Of a stretch of DNA of 64,000 nt, positions 52,957 to 62,900 are shown piece after piece (the stretch's first letter is position 1; the number at the start of each line of letters is the position of its first letter). The stretch is taken from the NCBI GenBank assembly GCA_904066235.2, contig CAJFCV020000004.1, positions 1,922,001 through 1,986,000 of the forward strand. Reading direction: 5' to 3'. The position numbers and the translations under genes are program-made. The notes under the pieces are model-generated. The model was not told the DNA's origin, made no database searches, and was given only the letters and a program-made list of their open reading frames with translations. Source of the stretch: Bursaphelenchus xylophilus. Its lineage: Eukaryota > Nematoda > Chromadorea > Rhabditida > Aphelenchoididae.

Positions 52957-54053
52957 ACTACAGGGTGTTTCAAGAAATTTGACAGAAACTAATTGCGAAT
53001 ATCTTTGAGCTCTTGGGAGTTATCGCAGAAATTCTTTTTGATTCTAAAACTTGATATCGGGCGGTTTTGTACTGAGCAAAAATCGGCGGAGAGGCCAGTT
53101 CTCGGCGGAGGCATTTGGGGCCTTTTTTAAAAATCACACCTTATTGTATGGTGGAAACTCTGTTACAACCGCCAAAATTATGTTTACGTTACACCTCCGT
53201 GGATTTTACGGTATGTTTTTTTTTGCGTTTTCGATTTTACGCAACATCCGCGGAGGCGCGGCGGAGACCTCAGATTTCGGCGGACTTTGTTTTGGGCCCT
53301 CGGTTTTTGCAAATCCATGGTGGAAAAAAGGTTGGGGCGATTTTTTGTTGTCATCCGATGCACAGATGGCAAAAATTTTGTACTTTTTTCCCTCGGCGGA
53401 GGATTCGGCGGAGGCTTTATCAAAGGGTCAAAACAAAACTTTGACTCTTTTGATAAAGCCTCCGCCGAATCCTCCGCCGATGTGTCCGCCGAACCAAAAA
53501 ATAAGAAAAATGATGTTGCTGTGATGGATTCTTGTAGCTGAGTTTTTTCCCGGACTCCTAAGACTGTTCTGACCCTTTGGTAAAGCCTCCGCCAAATCCT
53601 CCGCCGGGGAAAAAAAGTGCGAAATTTTTGCATCTGTGCATCGGGTGACAACAAAAAATCACCCCACACTTTTTTCCAACCTGAATTGAATGATCCAAAG
53701 GCTCAAAACGACGCCCGCCGAAACCTGAGGTCTCCGCCGTGCCTCCGCGGATGAGCGAAAATCGAAAACAAAAAAAAGCATACCGCAAAATCCACGGAGG
53801 TTTAACGTAAACATGATTTTGGCCACTGTAACAGAGTTTCCACGATGTAATAAGGTGTGATTTTTAAAAAAGGCCCCAAATGCCTCCGCCGAGAACTGGC
53901 CTCTCCGCCGACGAAAAAATTTTTTTTTGTTCAGTACAAAACCGCCCGCTGTCAAGTTTTAGAAACAAAATGAATTTCTGCGATAACTAGCAAGAGCTCA
54001 AAAATATTCGCAACTAGTTTCTGCCAAATTTCTTGAAACACCCTGTATATAGT
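52957..54053. mobile_element. 1.1-kb foldback element with GGCGGAGG core motifs
   Basis: Ends TACAGGGTGTTTCAAGAAAT and the inverse ATTTCTTGAAACACCCTGTA are perfect 20-bp inverses; the arms continue through GGCGGTTTTGTACTGAGCAA and TCGGCGGAGGCATTTGGGGC to a centre near 53500. Many GGCGGAGG/CCTCCGCC units inside. No transposase. Confidence 0.92.
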
Positions 54054-54157
54054 ACTAGAGGAAAAATGAACATGATTTTCGAAATCAGCACCCTCGAAAA
54101 CCCCTAAATCGAGTATTTTTTGAAAAATTTCAAAAAATTACTTTTTAACACTACTGC

Positions 54158-54577
54158 TTAAGGAAAAAAGTAAGAATCAAAAAAATGAATGTCATTTTCG
54201 AAATGAGCACCCTCGATTATCCTAACTTCGACATTTGCATGGAAGAAAAATAATACTTTTCGGTTTCCCCAATCGTACTTTTCCCCAATCGTCTTTTTCC
54301 CCAATCGTCTTTTTCCCCAATCGTCCCTTTCCCCAATCGTCCAACTCCGGTGGGGATGAACCGACGTATGTGACGAAGAGGTAACTTCTCTTCGCTTGGC
54401 GCACTTGGTAGCTGGACGGCGTTGATTCCCACGTGGTAAAAATATTCGGACTTTCCAGTAGACGATTAAGCCCACAGTCCCCACTAAACTCGGCATCACT
54501 ACCAGGATCAGAAAGAGTTGAATTCCTTTTTCATACTGTAGATACCACGCCTTTATATCTTCCACTTTCTGCATCAA
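54158..54577 (-). CDS. Hypothetical ORF with one membrane segment
   Basis: A 139-codon ORF on the minus strand. Residues about 16-42 form a hydrophobic segment (LFLILVVMPSLVGTVGLIVY) after a short helical start, then a basic region. The rest encodes the DDWGKRRLGKK-type repeat produced by a 16-base tandem DNA repeat at 54265-54343. No family recognised, no splice partners; it lies next to LTR-like DNA. Possibly an env-like remnant or chance. Confidence 0.25.
   Translation of the reverse strand: MMQKVEDIKAWYLQYEKGIQLFLILVVMPSLVGTVGLIVYWKVRIFLPRGNQRRPATKCAKRREVTSSSHTSVHPHRSWTIGERDDWGKRRLGKKTIGEKYDWGNRKVLFFFHANVEVRIIEGAHFENDIHFFDSYFFP
54265..54343. repeat. 16-bp tandem repeat, about five units
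   Basis: Units of CCCCAATCGTCTTTTT with minor changes, inside the ORF at 54158-54577. Confidence 0.9.
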
Positions 54578-54639
54578 AAAATTTTTTGTTTCTGCCCTTG
54601 CGTCACTGGCTTTCTCGGATAACGTTTTGTGCGGAAAAA

Positions 54640-54780
54640 CTTACGATTCCTTATTCCCTTTGTAAAAGCGTCGCTACGACCTAACGAGTCTTGCCGGACC
54701 CGCTAGCCTACCTGTCCTACCAAGCCTTATTCGTCTGCCTTTAGGGCACCACGAAAGCAATCAACAAGACCATTCGAACC
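54640..54780. repeat. LTR-end fragment
   Basis: AAAACTTACGATTCCTTATTC, GTAAAAGCGTCGC and CCTTATTCGTCTGCCTT parallel the LTR-like fragment at 44270-44335 (plus orientation). Confidence 0.6.
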
Positions 54781-55555
54781 GTAATTGAATGAGATTTCAG
54801 CATGGCAAGTTTCAGCTTTTTTGGAGTCAAATTACGCCCGCACTGGGCGAAACACTTTGATATTGCACTTGACACCAGTTTAAAAAAAAAAGTGAATTAG
54901 TGATGTCGGAGTGAATAGACAAGACATACACCATTCGAACCGAAATTAAATGAGATTTCAGCATGACAAGTTTAAGCTTTTTTGGAGTCAAATTAACTAA
55001 CTGTAATTTATTGGCCATCTACTTGCGGGATTATCCTAAGCAACGGCCTAGGAAACTTACCCTTGGCTCCAGCCTACCCCTCATACGGAGCGCCGCTCCT
55101 TCCGACTGACTGCGAAGGTTGTTGCTCCAAAGTGAAGGCATAGAATCTTCGAAGTTTCGCTACATGAGCCGGTCCAAATCGAGACAACCACTCTCCATTT
55201 AGACGTCTAATCTGGGGGTCTGGTAACGATTCGCAAGGAATTTGTCGGCTCTCTGGTTTTAACTCTTGTTTTCCCAAAATGAAAAATGAGCTGAAATGAG
55301 CTAAGATGAGTTAAGATTATTTAAGTTTCCTTGCAAAATGAGCTGAAATGAGCTAAGATGAGTTAAGATTTTTTAAGTTTTTTTGAAAATTGAGCTGGCA
55401 AACAACAGATGCCGATGGACTTCCATGGGTAAATCTTCATAGCATGTGCCGTTGACCGCATGATTCCAAAATATCCGACTTGGTTGAATTTCGAAGCATT
55501 TGATGTAAGGATGGCGTCGCCTCGAGCTTGGGCACAATGTCCTCGCAAGGGGGCT

Positions 55556-56420
55556 TCACTGTCGTTGTGAATTCATTTGCAGAGCATGCACTTGTTGAGT
55601 TAGTTGGTCGACTTTCTCTAGCAGTGCTGACTGGTTTCCGATGGCAATTTGAGAAACGACTGCTTGTTGTCTCTCCGTCTCTTCCATCTGCTCAAACTCT
55701 TTTTCGTTTTGTGCGAGAGCTACAAGCTCTTTCAACGACTTTTCTTCCGTATTATGCAGATGCAGCGTTCTCCTGATGCTCTGCGCGTCGTTGGGCTTCA
55801 AGGCTGTACTTCGCTTCCGGATATGCGAGATGAACCATGTCCTCCAATGCCTTGAGGAACGACGTGACTGTCTCTCCCTCTTTCATCTTTCGCATACTGA
55901 ACTTTCTGCGCGCTATTTGCTCTCTATTGCCTGCGGCCAACAATTTGCTTAATGCTTCTACGCGTGATCTCCAACTACTCAAGTCTTCTTCCGACAATGT
56001 GGAATAAAGATACAACGCGTCGCCTCTCTAATACGACGGCAAAACGATCACCAGACTATCTTCAGAGCAACATAAATTGACTGTAGCGAGGTTGAGTTCT
56101 CGAATGAACGCCGGAAAGCTCCTCTCCTCGTTCCTTCCTTCATAAGGGACGATTGGAATTGGTGGCACTGTCATTTTGACATGCTTTGGCGGAGAAAACC
56201 TTGGCGCTCCGCCGCTTCGGTCGCCATTTCCTTGGCTGGAAACGTTGGGTTTATTTTCCTCTCCCATGGTCATATCCAGCGGAGTTGGTGAATTCGAGGT
56301 CAGATTGAAACTATCAAGGAATTTACGAAATCGAGTGCGGTTGCCGGTTCTACGGTCGCTCTGGAAGTGGCCGTAGTAGGTTCTTATCGTTTTTGTCGAA
56401 ACCTTAATCGACACCGGCGC
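55556..56420 (-). pseudogene. Retrotransposon gag remnant
   Basis: Structural (capsid-type) protein of an LTR retroelement. Reading the minus strand, a Pro/Ser-rich start with ENKPNVSSQG and PPIPIVPYEGRNEERSF leads to a capsid-like region (WRSRVEALSKLLAAG, FSMRKMKEGETVTSFLKA) and a coiled-coil tail rich in Gln and Glu. An in-frame TAG interrupts it at 56028-56030, and a frameshift lies at about 55750-55800. It lies downstream of the RT fragment on the same strand, the reverse of the normal gag-pol order. Confidence 0.7.
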
Positions 56421-56454
56421 GTTCATTTCATAGCTACCGGAGTCAAGGGCAAAA

Positions 56455-57110
56455 AGAGTATCTGGCCTCATGCTGATTTAGCTTCCTGGATGCGTAGACT
56501 ATCGGATGAATTTTGGCATCCTCTGGCGATTTTTGAAGGAGAACAGCCGCAATAGCGATGTGACTCGCATCTGTTTCGATAATGAATGGATAGCCAAATC
56601 GCGGTGCTGCCAGCACTGGTGCTTTGAGCAATCGCTCCACAACTTCCTTGAAGGCTTTATCTTGTGCTTCGGCCCACTTTTCTTGAACCTGATCTTGACC
56701 TCCCGCGGTCAATTCGTAGAGAGGTGCCATTATTTCTGCGAACTTTGGAATAAACCGCCGAAAATATGACACACACCCAATGAATGAGCGCAGTTGTGAC
56801 AACGTTGTGGGTTTCTCGAATTTTCGAACCGCTTCCAAGTTTTTGGGATCCGGCCTGCTTCCTTGTTTGCTGATTAGCAGACCGAGGTATTTAATTTCGG
56901 CTACTCCCCATACACATTTCTCGATTCGCAGCTTCAAGCCGAAGCGGATGATCGTTTTGAAGAAGTTTTCGATGTCGGCTAGATGGTCAGCTTCGGTGGA
57001 ACTTCCGACGATGATATCATCCATGTAGACGAGAAAACTGGCACTCAATTCGCGCTTCAGTTCATTCATAGCGTCATCTTCTTCCTGGAAACAGTTTCGC
57101 TTAAAATCAG
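56455..57110 (-). pseudogene. Gypsy reverse transcriptase/RNase H remnant
   Basis: Copies element RNA into DNA. The minus-strand frame has FLVYMDDIIVGS (the catalytic YxDD), FGLKLRIEKCVWG, IKYLGLLISKQG, RSFIGCVSYFRRFIPKF and the RNase H start FIIETDASHIAIAAVL. Gypsy/Metaviridae type. The upstream half of the RT is lost near 57110 and the frame ends just after NQHEARYS, where it is joined directly to gag-like sequence. The fragment itself is open for about 200 codons, so the break is recent or the piece was selected until lately. Confidence 0.88.
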
Positions 57111-57453
57111 CGCAAGTAATAGCGAGTACGAATTCTCAGTCTTAGTGTAACCCGAGGGGTACTGTCCTGCTAAACTGTTGATCGGGAGTGATATTCTCGG
57201 TCAAGGAGGTCATAACCTGCAAATGGACTTTCAAGAAGGAAGGTCAAAATCGGAGAAACCAGTTGGCGAATCAATGCCGTCACGGCAGAGCCAGAGCAAG
57301 AAACCCGATCAGTACACCTCCGAATCCACGAACCCATAACATTAGCACCACACACAGATAACTTCGTATGGGCAGCAACGTCCGAACCAACAGAAGGAGT
57401 GTTTCTGACTGAAGGAAGAGCCGTTCGAGAGGGAGTTCGGATGGGAAAGGTTA

Positions 57454-58041
57454 TTGCCAACGCTCCTCCATATTCCCGAGAATTGTCATCGAGTTTTTGC
57501 GGGAGATAAAGCCACATATGCCCAACAGTTGGCCCGCCAAACAGAACAAGCCTGGAGAAGAGACGTAGAAGCGCTAGAGGATGAATCAGCCATGATGAAG
57601 CAGCAATTCGACCACCGAAAACAAGTACAACAGGCGCATGTGACCGTCGGAGATTTGGTGCTCCGACGCGTAGACGCGTATCGGAAAGGAGAGTATCACA
57701 AGTTCCAAGGTAAGTACTCGGGACCCTTTGTGGTCAGAAAAATTTGTAGCCCCCATGCTGTCATTCAGCATGCAGAGCGGGGAGCCGAAATCAGGCTACA
57801 TTTAAATAAGATCGAAAAATATTTTTCACCAAATCTGGTTGTGGGGTCACAACCAAAGATAACCGGGGAGGCCGCAACCCCTCCCAGGGTAATTTCAGAG
57901 GACTACCAGCCCAGAAATCCGATCAAAAAGCGCGACCAACGAGAGCAAAGAGCGGACCAAGAACATGTACGACGCTCAACACGGTTAGAAGAAAGAAGAG
58001 AGCGCAACGAAGGCCGACTCGTTGGACACAGGCCAGTTTGA
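57454..58041 (+). pseudogene. Retrotransposon integrase C-terminus
   Basis: Plus-strand ORF of 195 codons, opposite to the RT and gag pieces. It has the end of an integrase: basic helical part (QLARQTEQAWRRDVEALE), VGDLVLRRVDAYRKG, KYSGPFVVRKI (SH3-like DNA-binding fold), then a charged tail. The catalytic DDE core is absent. Followed at once by the direct repeat 58071-58226. Confidence 0.75.
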
Positions 58042-58070
58042 AAGTCGGAAAGATTACAAAATAATTTTCC

Positions 58071-58226
58071 GGGTTGAGTAATGGGGCAATTAATTGATAA
58101 ACGCCTGAGGCTATGGCTAGCTCTTCCGGCGGGACATACGCCTTCCTAGCATCGCGCTGCCAGAAAAAGGATCGCATTACCAGGTGTTAAATTGGCTTAT
58201 CTTTTAACATCATCTGTTGGGTCTGA
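58071..58226. repeat. Direct repeat shared with 52683-52855
   Basis: Counterpart of 52683-52855; begins about 30 bases after the stop of the integrase remnant, where a 3' LTR would be expected. Confidence 0.6.
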
Positions 58227-58744
58227 TTATTTACTTTCATCGCGACTTACGTCATCTGACCCAAAATGTGGTGATAAAATCACCTCGGAAATTGAAACCG
58301 GAAGATTCCAGCCGCGCGGCTTCCGCGCTTTTCAACGTTTTGACGATGTAAATGATTGATTACACTAAAACTACAAGGATTTCCGAAAAACTTCCACACA
58401 CACTGAACTACTCACTTTCTCGCAAAAAGGTTTGCAACGCGTTATAACGTCTCGCTTCAATTCATTCATGGACCTGTAGCGGGCGATGTAGAGCCGTTGG
58501 TTTTGGTAGCGCGCCTGAATTAGCTCAGCAACATGCTGATTTTCCATTTAATGTTTATTGAGGAGACTCCAAGGACGTGCGTCAACTTAAACGACTTAAA
58601 ATACGAATAACGAACACCATTGATAACCAGGTCCGGACCTCTGTCAGTAGGTCTGCTGTTCTTCCAGATTCTCCGAATTATAATCGTATCTGTTGTGGGT
58701 AGGTGCTGACCCTAGACCCCGGTTCTTAGTCGCTTGAAAACCTT

Positions 58745-60520
58745 GTACAATCCGAAGGCGTTTGTATCCAATACTTTGTTGAGGAACCCACTTACGCGTC
58801 CGTAATTGGAGCCTACAATACAAGCCAACTGATAGGAATTGGAGCATGTTTTTTATCATAAAAAAGATTTGCGTTATTTTTGTAGCGGGTGGTGTTGACC
58901 CGTTGATTCTAGTAGCGCATATTAATTAGCTCAGAATATGCCGATATTATATTCAATTTAAGGTTTATTGAGGAGGGGTGCACGTCCGCTCCCGAGGCCT
59001 ACAACAAACCCCGACTGAAGATCTAAATTTTTAAACTAACCTATTTTCGAATTAAATAAATCTTTAAAGAACGAATAAATTCCAAAAAAAGAACAAATAA
59101 AATATGTAAAAAACACAGAAGAAAACTGTGGGGATGACCATTAATTACGCTAGAAGTAGCTTTGTCTACCGTAAGAAAACTCGCAATGTGCGGCAACAAG
59201 GTAAAATACAATATTGTAAACGATAAAAGAGACTGTAATTAAACTAAAGAAGTCTCTGAAAATGATAAAAAATATCGCAACAGGGGTGGTATAAAATTCG
59301 AATGTAGCGGAAAACAAACTTTTAACTTACAGGGGAAGTCCCCCAAGTGCGACCCTCAGTTTGTGATAAAACTTGGCACAAATTAAGAACAATTTTTTTC
59401 AAAATATGTATATCCGAGAATCCTAGCTCGCTCTTTGCTCAGAACAGAGGTTTTTAGATCGAAAGTCGGCAAAACTGTCACGTTTTTTCACACATTTTGC
59501 CATAAAGTTTCGCACATAAGTCTACCGCAGAGGTCGATTTTTACATCGAAAATTGGCTTAGAAAGTAATGCTGCTATATAGAAAACTGTATTTTTTCCGC
59601 GCGAAACTGGCAAAGATGTGACCTAAAAGTGTTTTTCTTTGTGACCGCTCTCCGCGTCGTAGCGCGCAAGGCGCGAGCTACGTGAATACAAAGTTTAGAG
59701 AAAATCAGAGCGTCGCACTGGGGATACTTCTTACAGCATGAAAATTTCAAAAAATAATGAGTTCCGGCACTAAGGAAAAGGTCAGGATCGTACGAATGAA
59801 TGTACGATCCGGACCTCCGAAGGACTTTTAAGAAGCGGCAAATTTCCTATGATATTGCCCACAAGTATATACAAATACATGTTACAGATAGATCATTATA
59901 TTGTATTATAATATAATATAATATATTGTAATATATAAACACATCACAAGTAGGATATTTATGTTAAGTATTATATAGTAATATGCGTAAAAAATCAAAG
60001 AAAAATAGTTGCCAATATATAACATATACGAATAAATACAGTATTTACAAATAATATTGTATATTTGAATTATTATAATGGCAATTATAGCAACGACAGC
60101 CAAATTTTGCCTCCACATAAAGCAACCCTTATGTTAAAAGAAAATCTCATCATTTCCAACTATGGCATTGATATCTAAAACCTCGTTCATTGCCGCAAAA
60201 ACCACTTGCGCGACTTATCAAGGCGATCTTTATTGTTGGGCGTTCGTAACCAGCTTTTTTTACCGCGAGATTTGCAAAGCGATAAAAGCTTGCAGCGCAG
60301 CTCGCAACGCCAATAAAGCCACAGCTTCTTAGTCTGCCCTCTCCAGATAAAACGAGTTACGAAACGAAAGACGTAATACTTTCCATGAACGACGAGCAGA
60401 AGCTTATGATCTTGGTTTTAAATGGCCTTGACTCGCTGAGAGCGCGCTATGCGATAACAAAAACTTCGGCATTTCTGTGATATCTAGGGCATAAGAATCC
60501 ACAGTCTTTATTTTACTGAT
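58745..60520. repeat. Duplicated block, right copy
   Basis: Counterpart of 49098-50830 with indels, including extra LTR-like DNA at 58880-59030. Neither copy has an ORF of interest, so the block may be a noncoding part of one retroelement family. Confidence 0.8.
59331..59736. mobile_element. MITE4 copy
   Basis: Ends GGGGAAGTCCCCCAAGTGCG and CGTCGCACTGGGGATACTTC are inverse. No ORF. Confidence 0.85.
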
Positions 60521-61300
60521 GGCTTGCAAAAGAAGTACATAAATAAAGCGCAAATATCATAGGGTACACGATGAGATGAAATCGAGCCAGCTCACAGGGG
60601 AAGTACTCCAAGTGCGACGCTCAGATTTTGATGAAACTTGGCACAAATTTAGAATAAGTTTTTCTAAGATATATATGCCAGAATCCTAGCTCGCGCTTTG
60701 CAGAAACAACCGAGATTTTTAGATCGAAAGTCGGCGAAAATTTAGGACTTTTTGCCGAATTTCGGCACGAAAAGTTTCATGTCTATTTCAACCGTAAAGG
60801 ATAATGTTCCTACAAAAAATCAAATTTTTCCGCACGAAACTGCCAAGTTATCGCTAAAAAGCGCTTTTATCTCTGACCGCTCTCCACGTTTAGCGTGCTC
60901 TCTCGGCGGCAAAAATCGTTCGATATCTCGGCGGCGCTTGCAAAGCGCGAGCTAAAACTTTCAGGAATTGATATCTAGTCCATGCCCGACGTGTGTGCAA
61001 AATTTAAAGAAAATCTGAGCGTCGCACTTGGAGTACTTCCCCTATTAAATACTTCAGAATCCGAGATTGGCCAGAAAACTGTAGGCATACTTTTGAAACG
61101 ACAAAAATATTAGAATGGTTGCCAAACCGACCAATTTTTTTACGGATTCTAAGCGGTAATAGGTTTTCCGACATGCTCTTTCGAATGGCATTAGCAGTTT
61201 TTCAATATCTTTTACCAACCCTTGGATACCGCAATTTTTAATGGGGTAGGTATACATTCGTAACGGAGTGTATTAACAAGGGAACAGCCCCAAGTGTGAC
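60521..61300. other. Repeat zone edge, no gene seen
   Basis: Contains the MITE4 copy 60596-61047 and about 250 bases of unassigned AT-rich DNA. Confidence 0.5.
60596..61047. mobile_element. MITE4 copy (best example)
   Basis: Ends GGGGAAGTACTCCAAGTGCG and CGTCGCACTTGGAGTACTTC are perfect inverses over 20 bp, and the core keeps both AGCTCGCGCTTTGCAGAAAC and TTGCAAAGCGCGAGC. Confidence 0.9.
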
Positions 61301-61305
61301 GCTCA

Positions 61306-62078
61306 CAAGGGAAGTCACTTTTTTCGCAGACGGACTTCGGAACGGGACCTAGTAGGTTTCAAACCTGAAGCGTCTACGATCATACAACTGATTTCCAAAA
61401 GTGTTTACGGGGCTTCTCGGCCGAGAAAATCGACCGCAAAGTTTAGCCGAAATGAGCGAATAGCCTCCTCAAAAGAAACAGCTTATTTCATCTGCAGTGG
61501 TGGCCGAGTGGTCAGCGCGCTCGCTTTTTGCGCCAGAAGAGGCGGGTTCGATCCCTTGCGCAGTTTATTTTCTTTTGTGGTTCGTAAATATTGATTTAGT
61601 ATGTAAACATAAAATGTATACACTTTTGTAATTTTTTACAGTAATTTAAACATAAATTCAAAGCTGAATGTTCATGAATATTGTAAAGTCAAAACAGGGC
61701 TGGGTTGATGAAGATATACTTTCTAAATTTGTGTTTTATTAAAAATTGCTAATAATTAGGTTATGTGATGTTAACGGCATCTCTCTATTTGATTCAATTG
61801 TCAGAAGAAATGCATCCGCAGACGACCGAAGTCGAACTCACGTCTTCTGGCGCAAAAAGCGAGCGCGCTGACCACTCGGCCACCACTGCAGATGAAATAA
61901 GCTGTTTCTTTTGAGGAGGCTATTCGCTCATTTCGGCTAAACTTTGCGGTCGATTTTCTCGGCCGAGAAGCCCCGTAAACACTTTTGGAAATCAGTTTTA
62001 TGATCGCAGACACTTCACGTTTGAAACCTACTAGGTGCCGTTCCAAAGTCCGTCTGCGAAAAAAGTGACTTCCCTTAT
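61306..62078. mobile_element. Foldback with tRNA-like sequence in both arms
   Basis: Arms 61306-61560 and 61806-62078 are inverse, ends AAGGGAAGTCACTTTTTTCG and the inverse. Each arm includes a polymerase III A-box TGGCCGAGTGG (61501-61511; inverse at 61872-61882). The left arm has a perfect B-box GGTTCGATCCC at 61545-61555; the right arm's B-box is degraded. Confidence 0.88.
61494..61572 (+). pseudogene. tRNA-like sequence
   Basis: Perfect A- and B-box matches with tRNA-like spacing (33 bases between them). The seven bases before the A-box do not pair with those after the T-arm, and the T-stem has mismatches, so a functional tRNA is unlikely. A mirrored copy with a broken B-box is at 61815-61895 on the minus strand. 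Confidence 0.55.
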
Positions 62079-62181
62079 CAGATATTGATGAAACTTGGCA
62101 CAAATTTAACATTTTTTCAAACAATAATTTATTATATAATTATACAACATTTAACGCCTTTTCTCTCATATTTACATATAT

Positions 62182-62490
62182 TTAAAGCTCCTCCAAGACC
62201 GTGATTTCCGGCTCTTCCTCCTTGACGATGGAACTGAGGTCCTGCGGGGAAGCGCCTTGAAGATAATCGTTTGTAATCATTGCGACAACTTGGGACTCAC
62301 GCAGTATCAAGACGGCCTCTTTGAGGTCCCGAAGCAGGCTCAGGATCACGCCGAGGCGTTGTGGCGCTCGTTGAGAGCCGACTCGCGCCGCGATGTAGGC
62401 GGAGAGATCGGCGAGGATTTGGTTGAGAAGGTTGTCGTTGGGATCGGGCTTGGGGTCGAGTTGACATTTGACTGGAATTTGGAAAGACAT
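62182..62490 (-). CDS. Small ORF, possible nuclear receptor LBD tail
   Basis: A 102-codon intact ORF. The pattern LLNQILADLSAYIAARVG, then RAPQRLGVILSLLRDLKEA, then ESQVVAMITNDY resembles helices 9 to 11 of a nuclear hormone receptor ligand-binding domain, with an acidic tail (KEEEPEITVLEEL) in the place of the activation helix. A receptor would be much longer. The sequence AAATTCCAG sits 18 bases into the ORF and is a good splice acceptor, so this could instead be the last exon of a longer gene, whose upstream exons I could not find before 64000. A minus-strand AATAAA lies near 62125. Family assignment tentative. Confidence 0.5.
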   Translation of the reverse strand: MSFQIPVKCQLDPKPDPNDNLLNQILADLSAYIAARVGSQRAPQRLGVILSLLRDLKEAVLILRESQVVAMITNDYLQGASPQDLSSIVKEEEPEITVLEEL

Positions 62491-62547
62491 TAGAGGGGAA
62501 TGTGGATGTGATGAGAGTCGAAAAAGGGGGTAAAATTATAATACAGT

Positions 62548-62794
62548 ATGAGGACCTGATCCAGTGGCAAAAACGTATCATTTCGTATTCGGGAAGCATC
62601 AAAAAATGTGGCAAAATACCTCCCTCTCCAAGTGAAAAAACTCAGATTTCAAAAGTTCTTTTTGTGAGGGAAAGGGCGCGCCCTTCAAAACGAAGTTTTT
62701 TCACTTGGAGAGGGAAGCATTTTGCCACATTTTTGATACTTCTTGGATGCAAAATGGTACGGTTTTCGCCACTAGAACAGGTTCCCCCACTGTA
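62548..62794. mobile_element. MITE1 copy k
   Basis: Same family as 7212-7460, both ends recognisable. Lies directly upstream of the small minus-strand ORF at 62182-62490. Confidence 0.9.
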
Positions 62795-62802
62795 GTATTT
62801 TT

Positions 62803-62900
62803 ATCAGACTGTCAAAAAAAATAGTGGCGAACGTCAAACTGACGAGTCCGTTGACCGGAATCGTCTCTTTGCTAGCGGTTTTTCACCCCTTACAAGGGCT
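62803..62900. mobile_element. MITE2 end fragment
   Basis: ATCAGACTGTCAAAAAAAATAG resembles a decayed MITE2 left end; no right end is found. Confidence 0.4.

Noticed and set aside
53051..53955. ORFs of 98 to 161 codons on both strands
   Set aside because: They lie within the arms of the 52957-54053 foldback and mirror each other.
61494..61572. Functional tRNA gene
   Set aside because: Both promoter boxes are present, but the acceptor and T stems do not pair.
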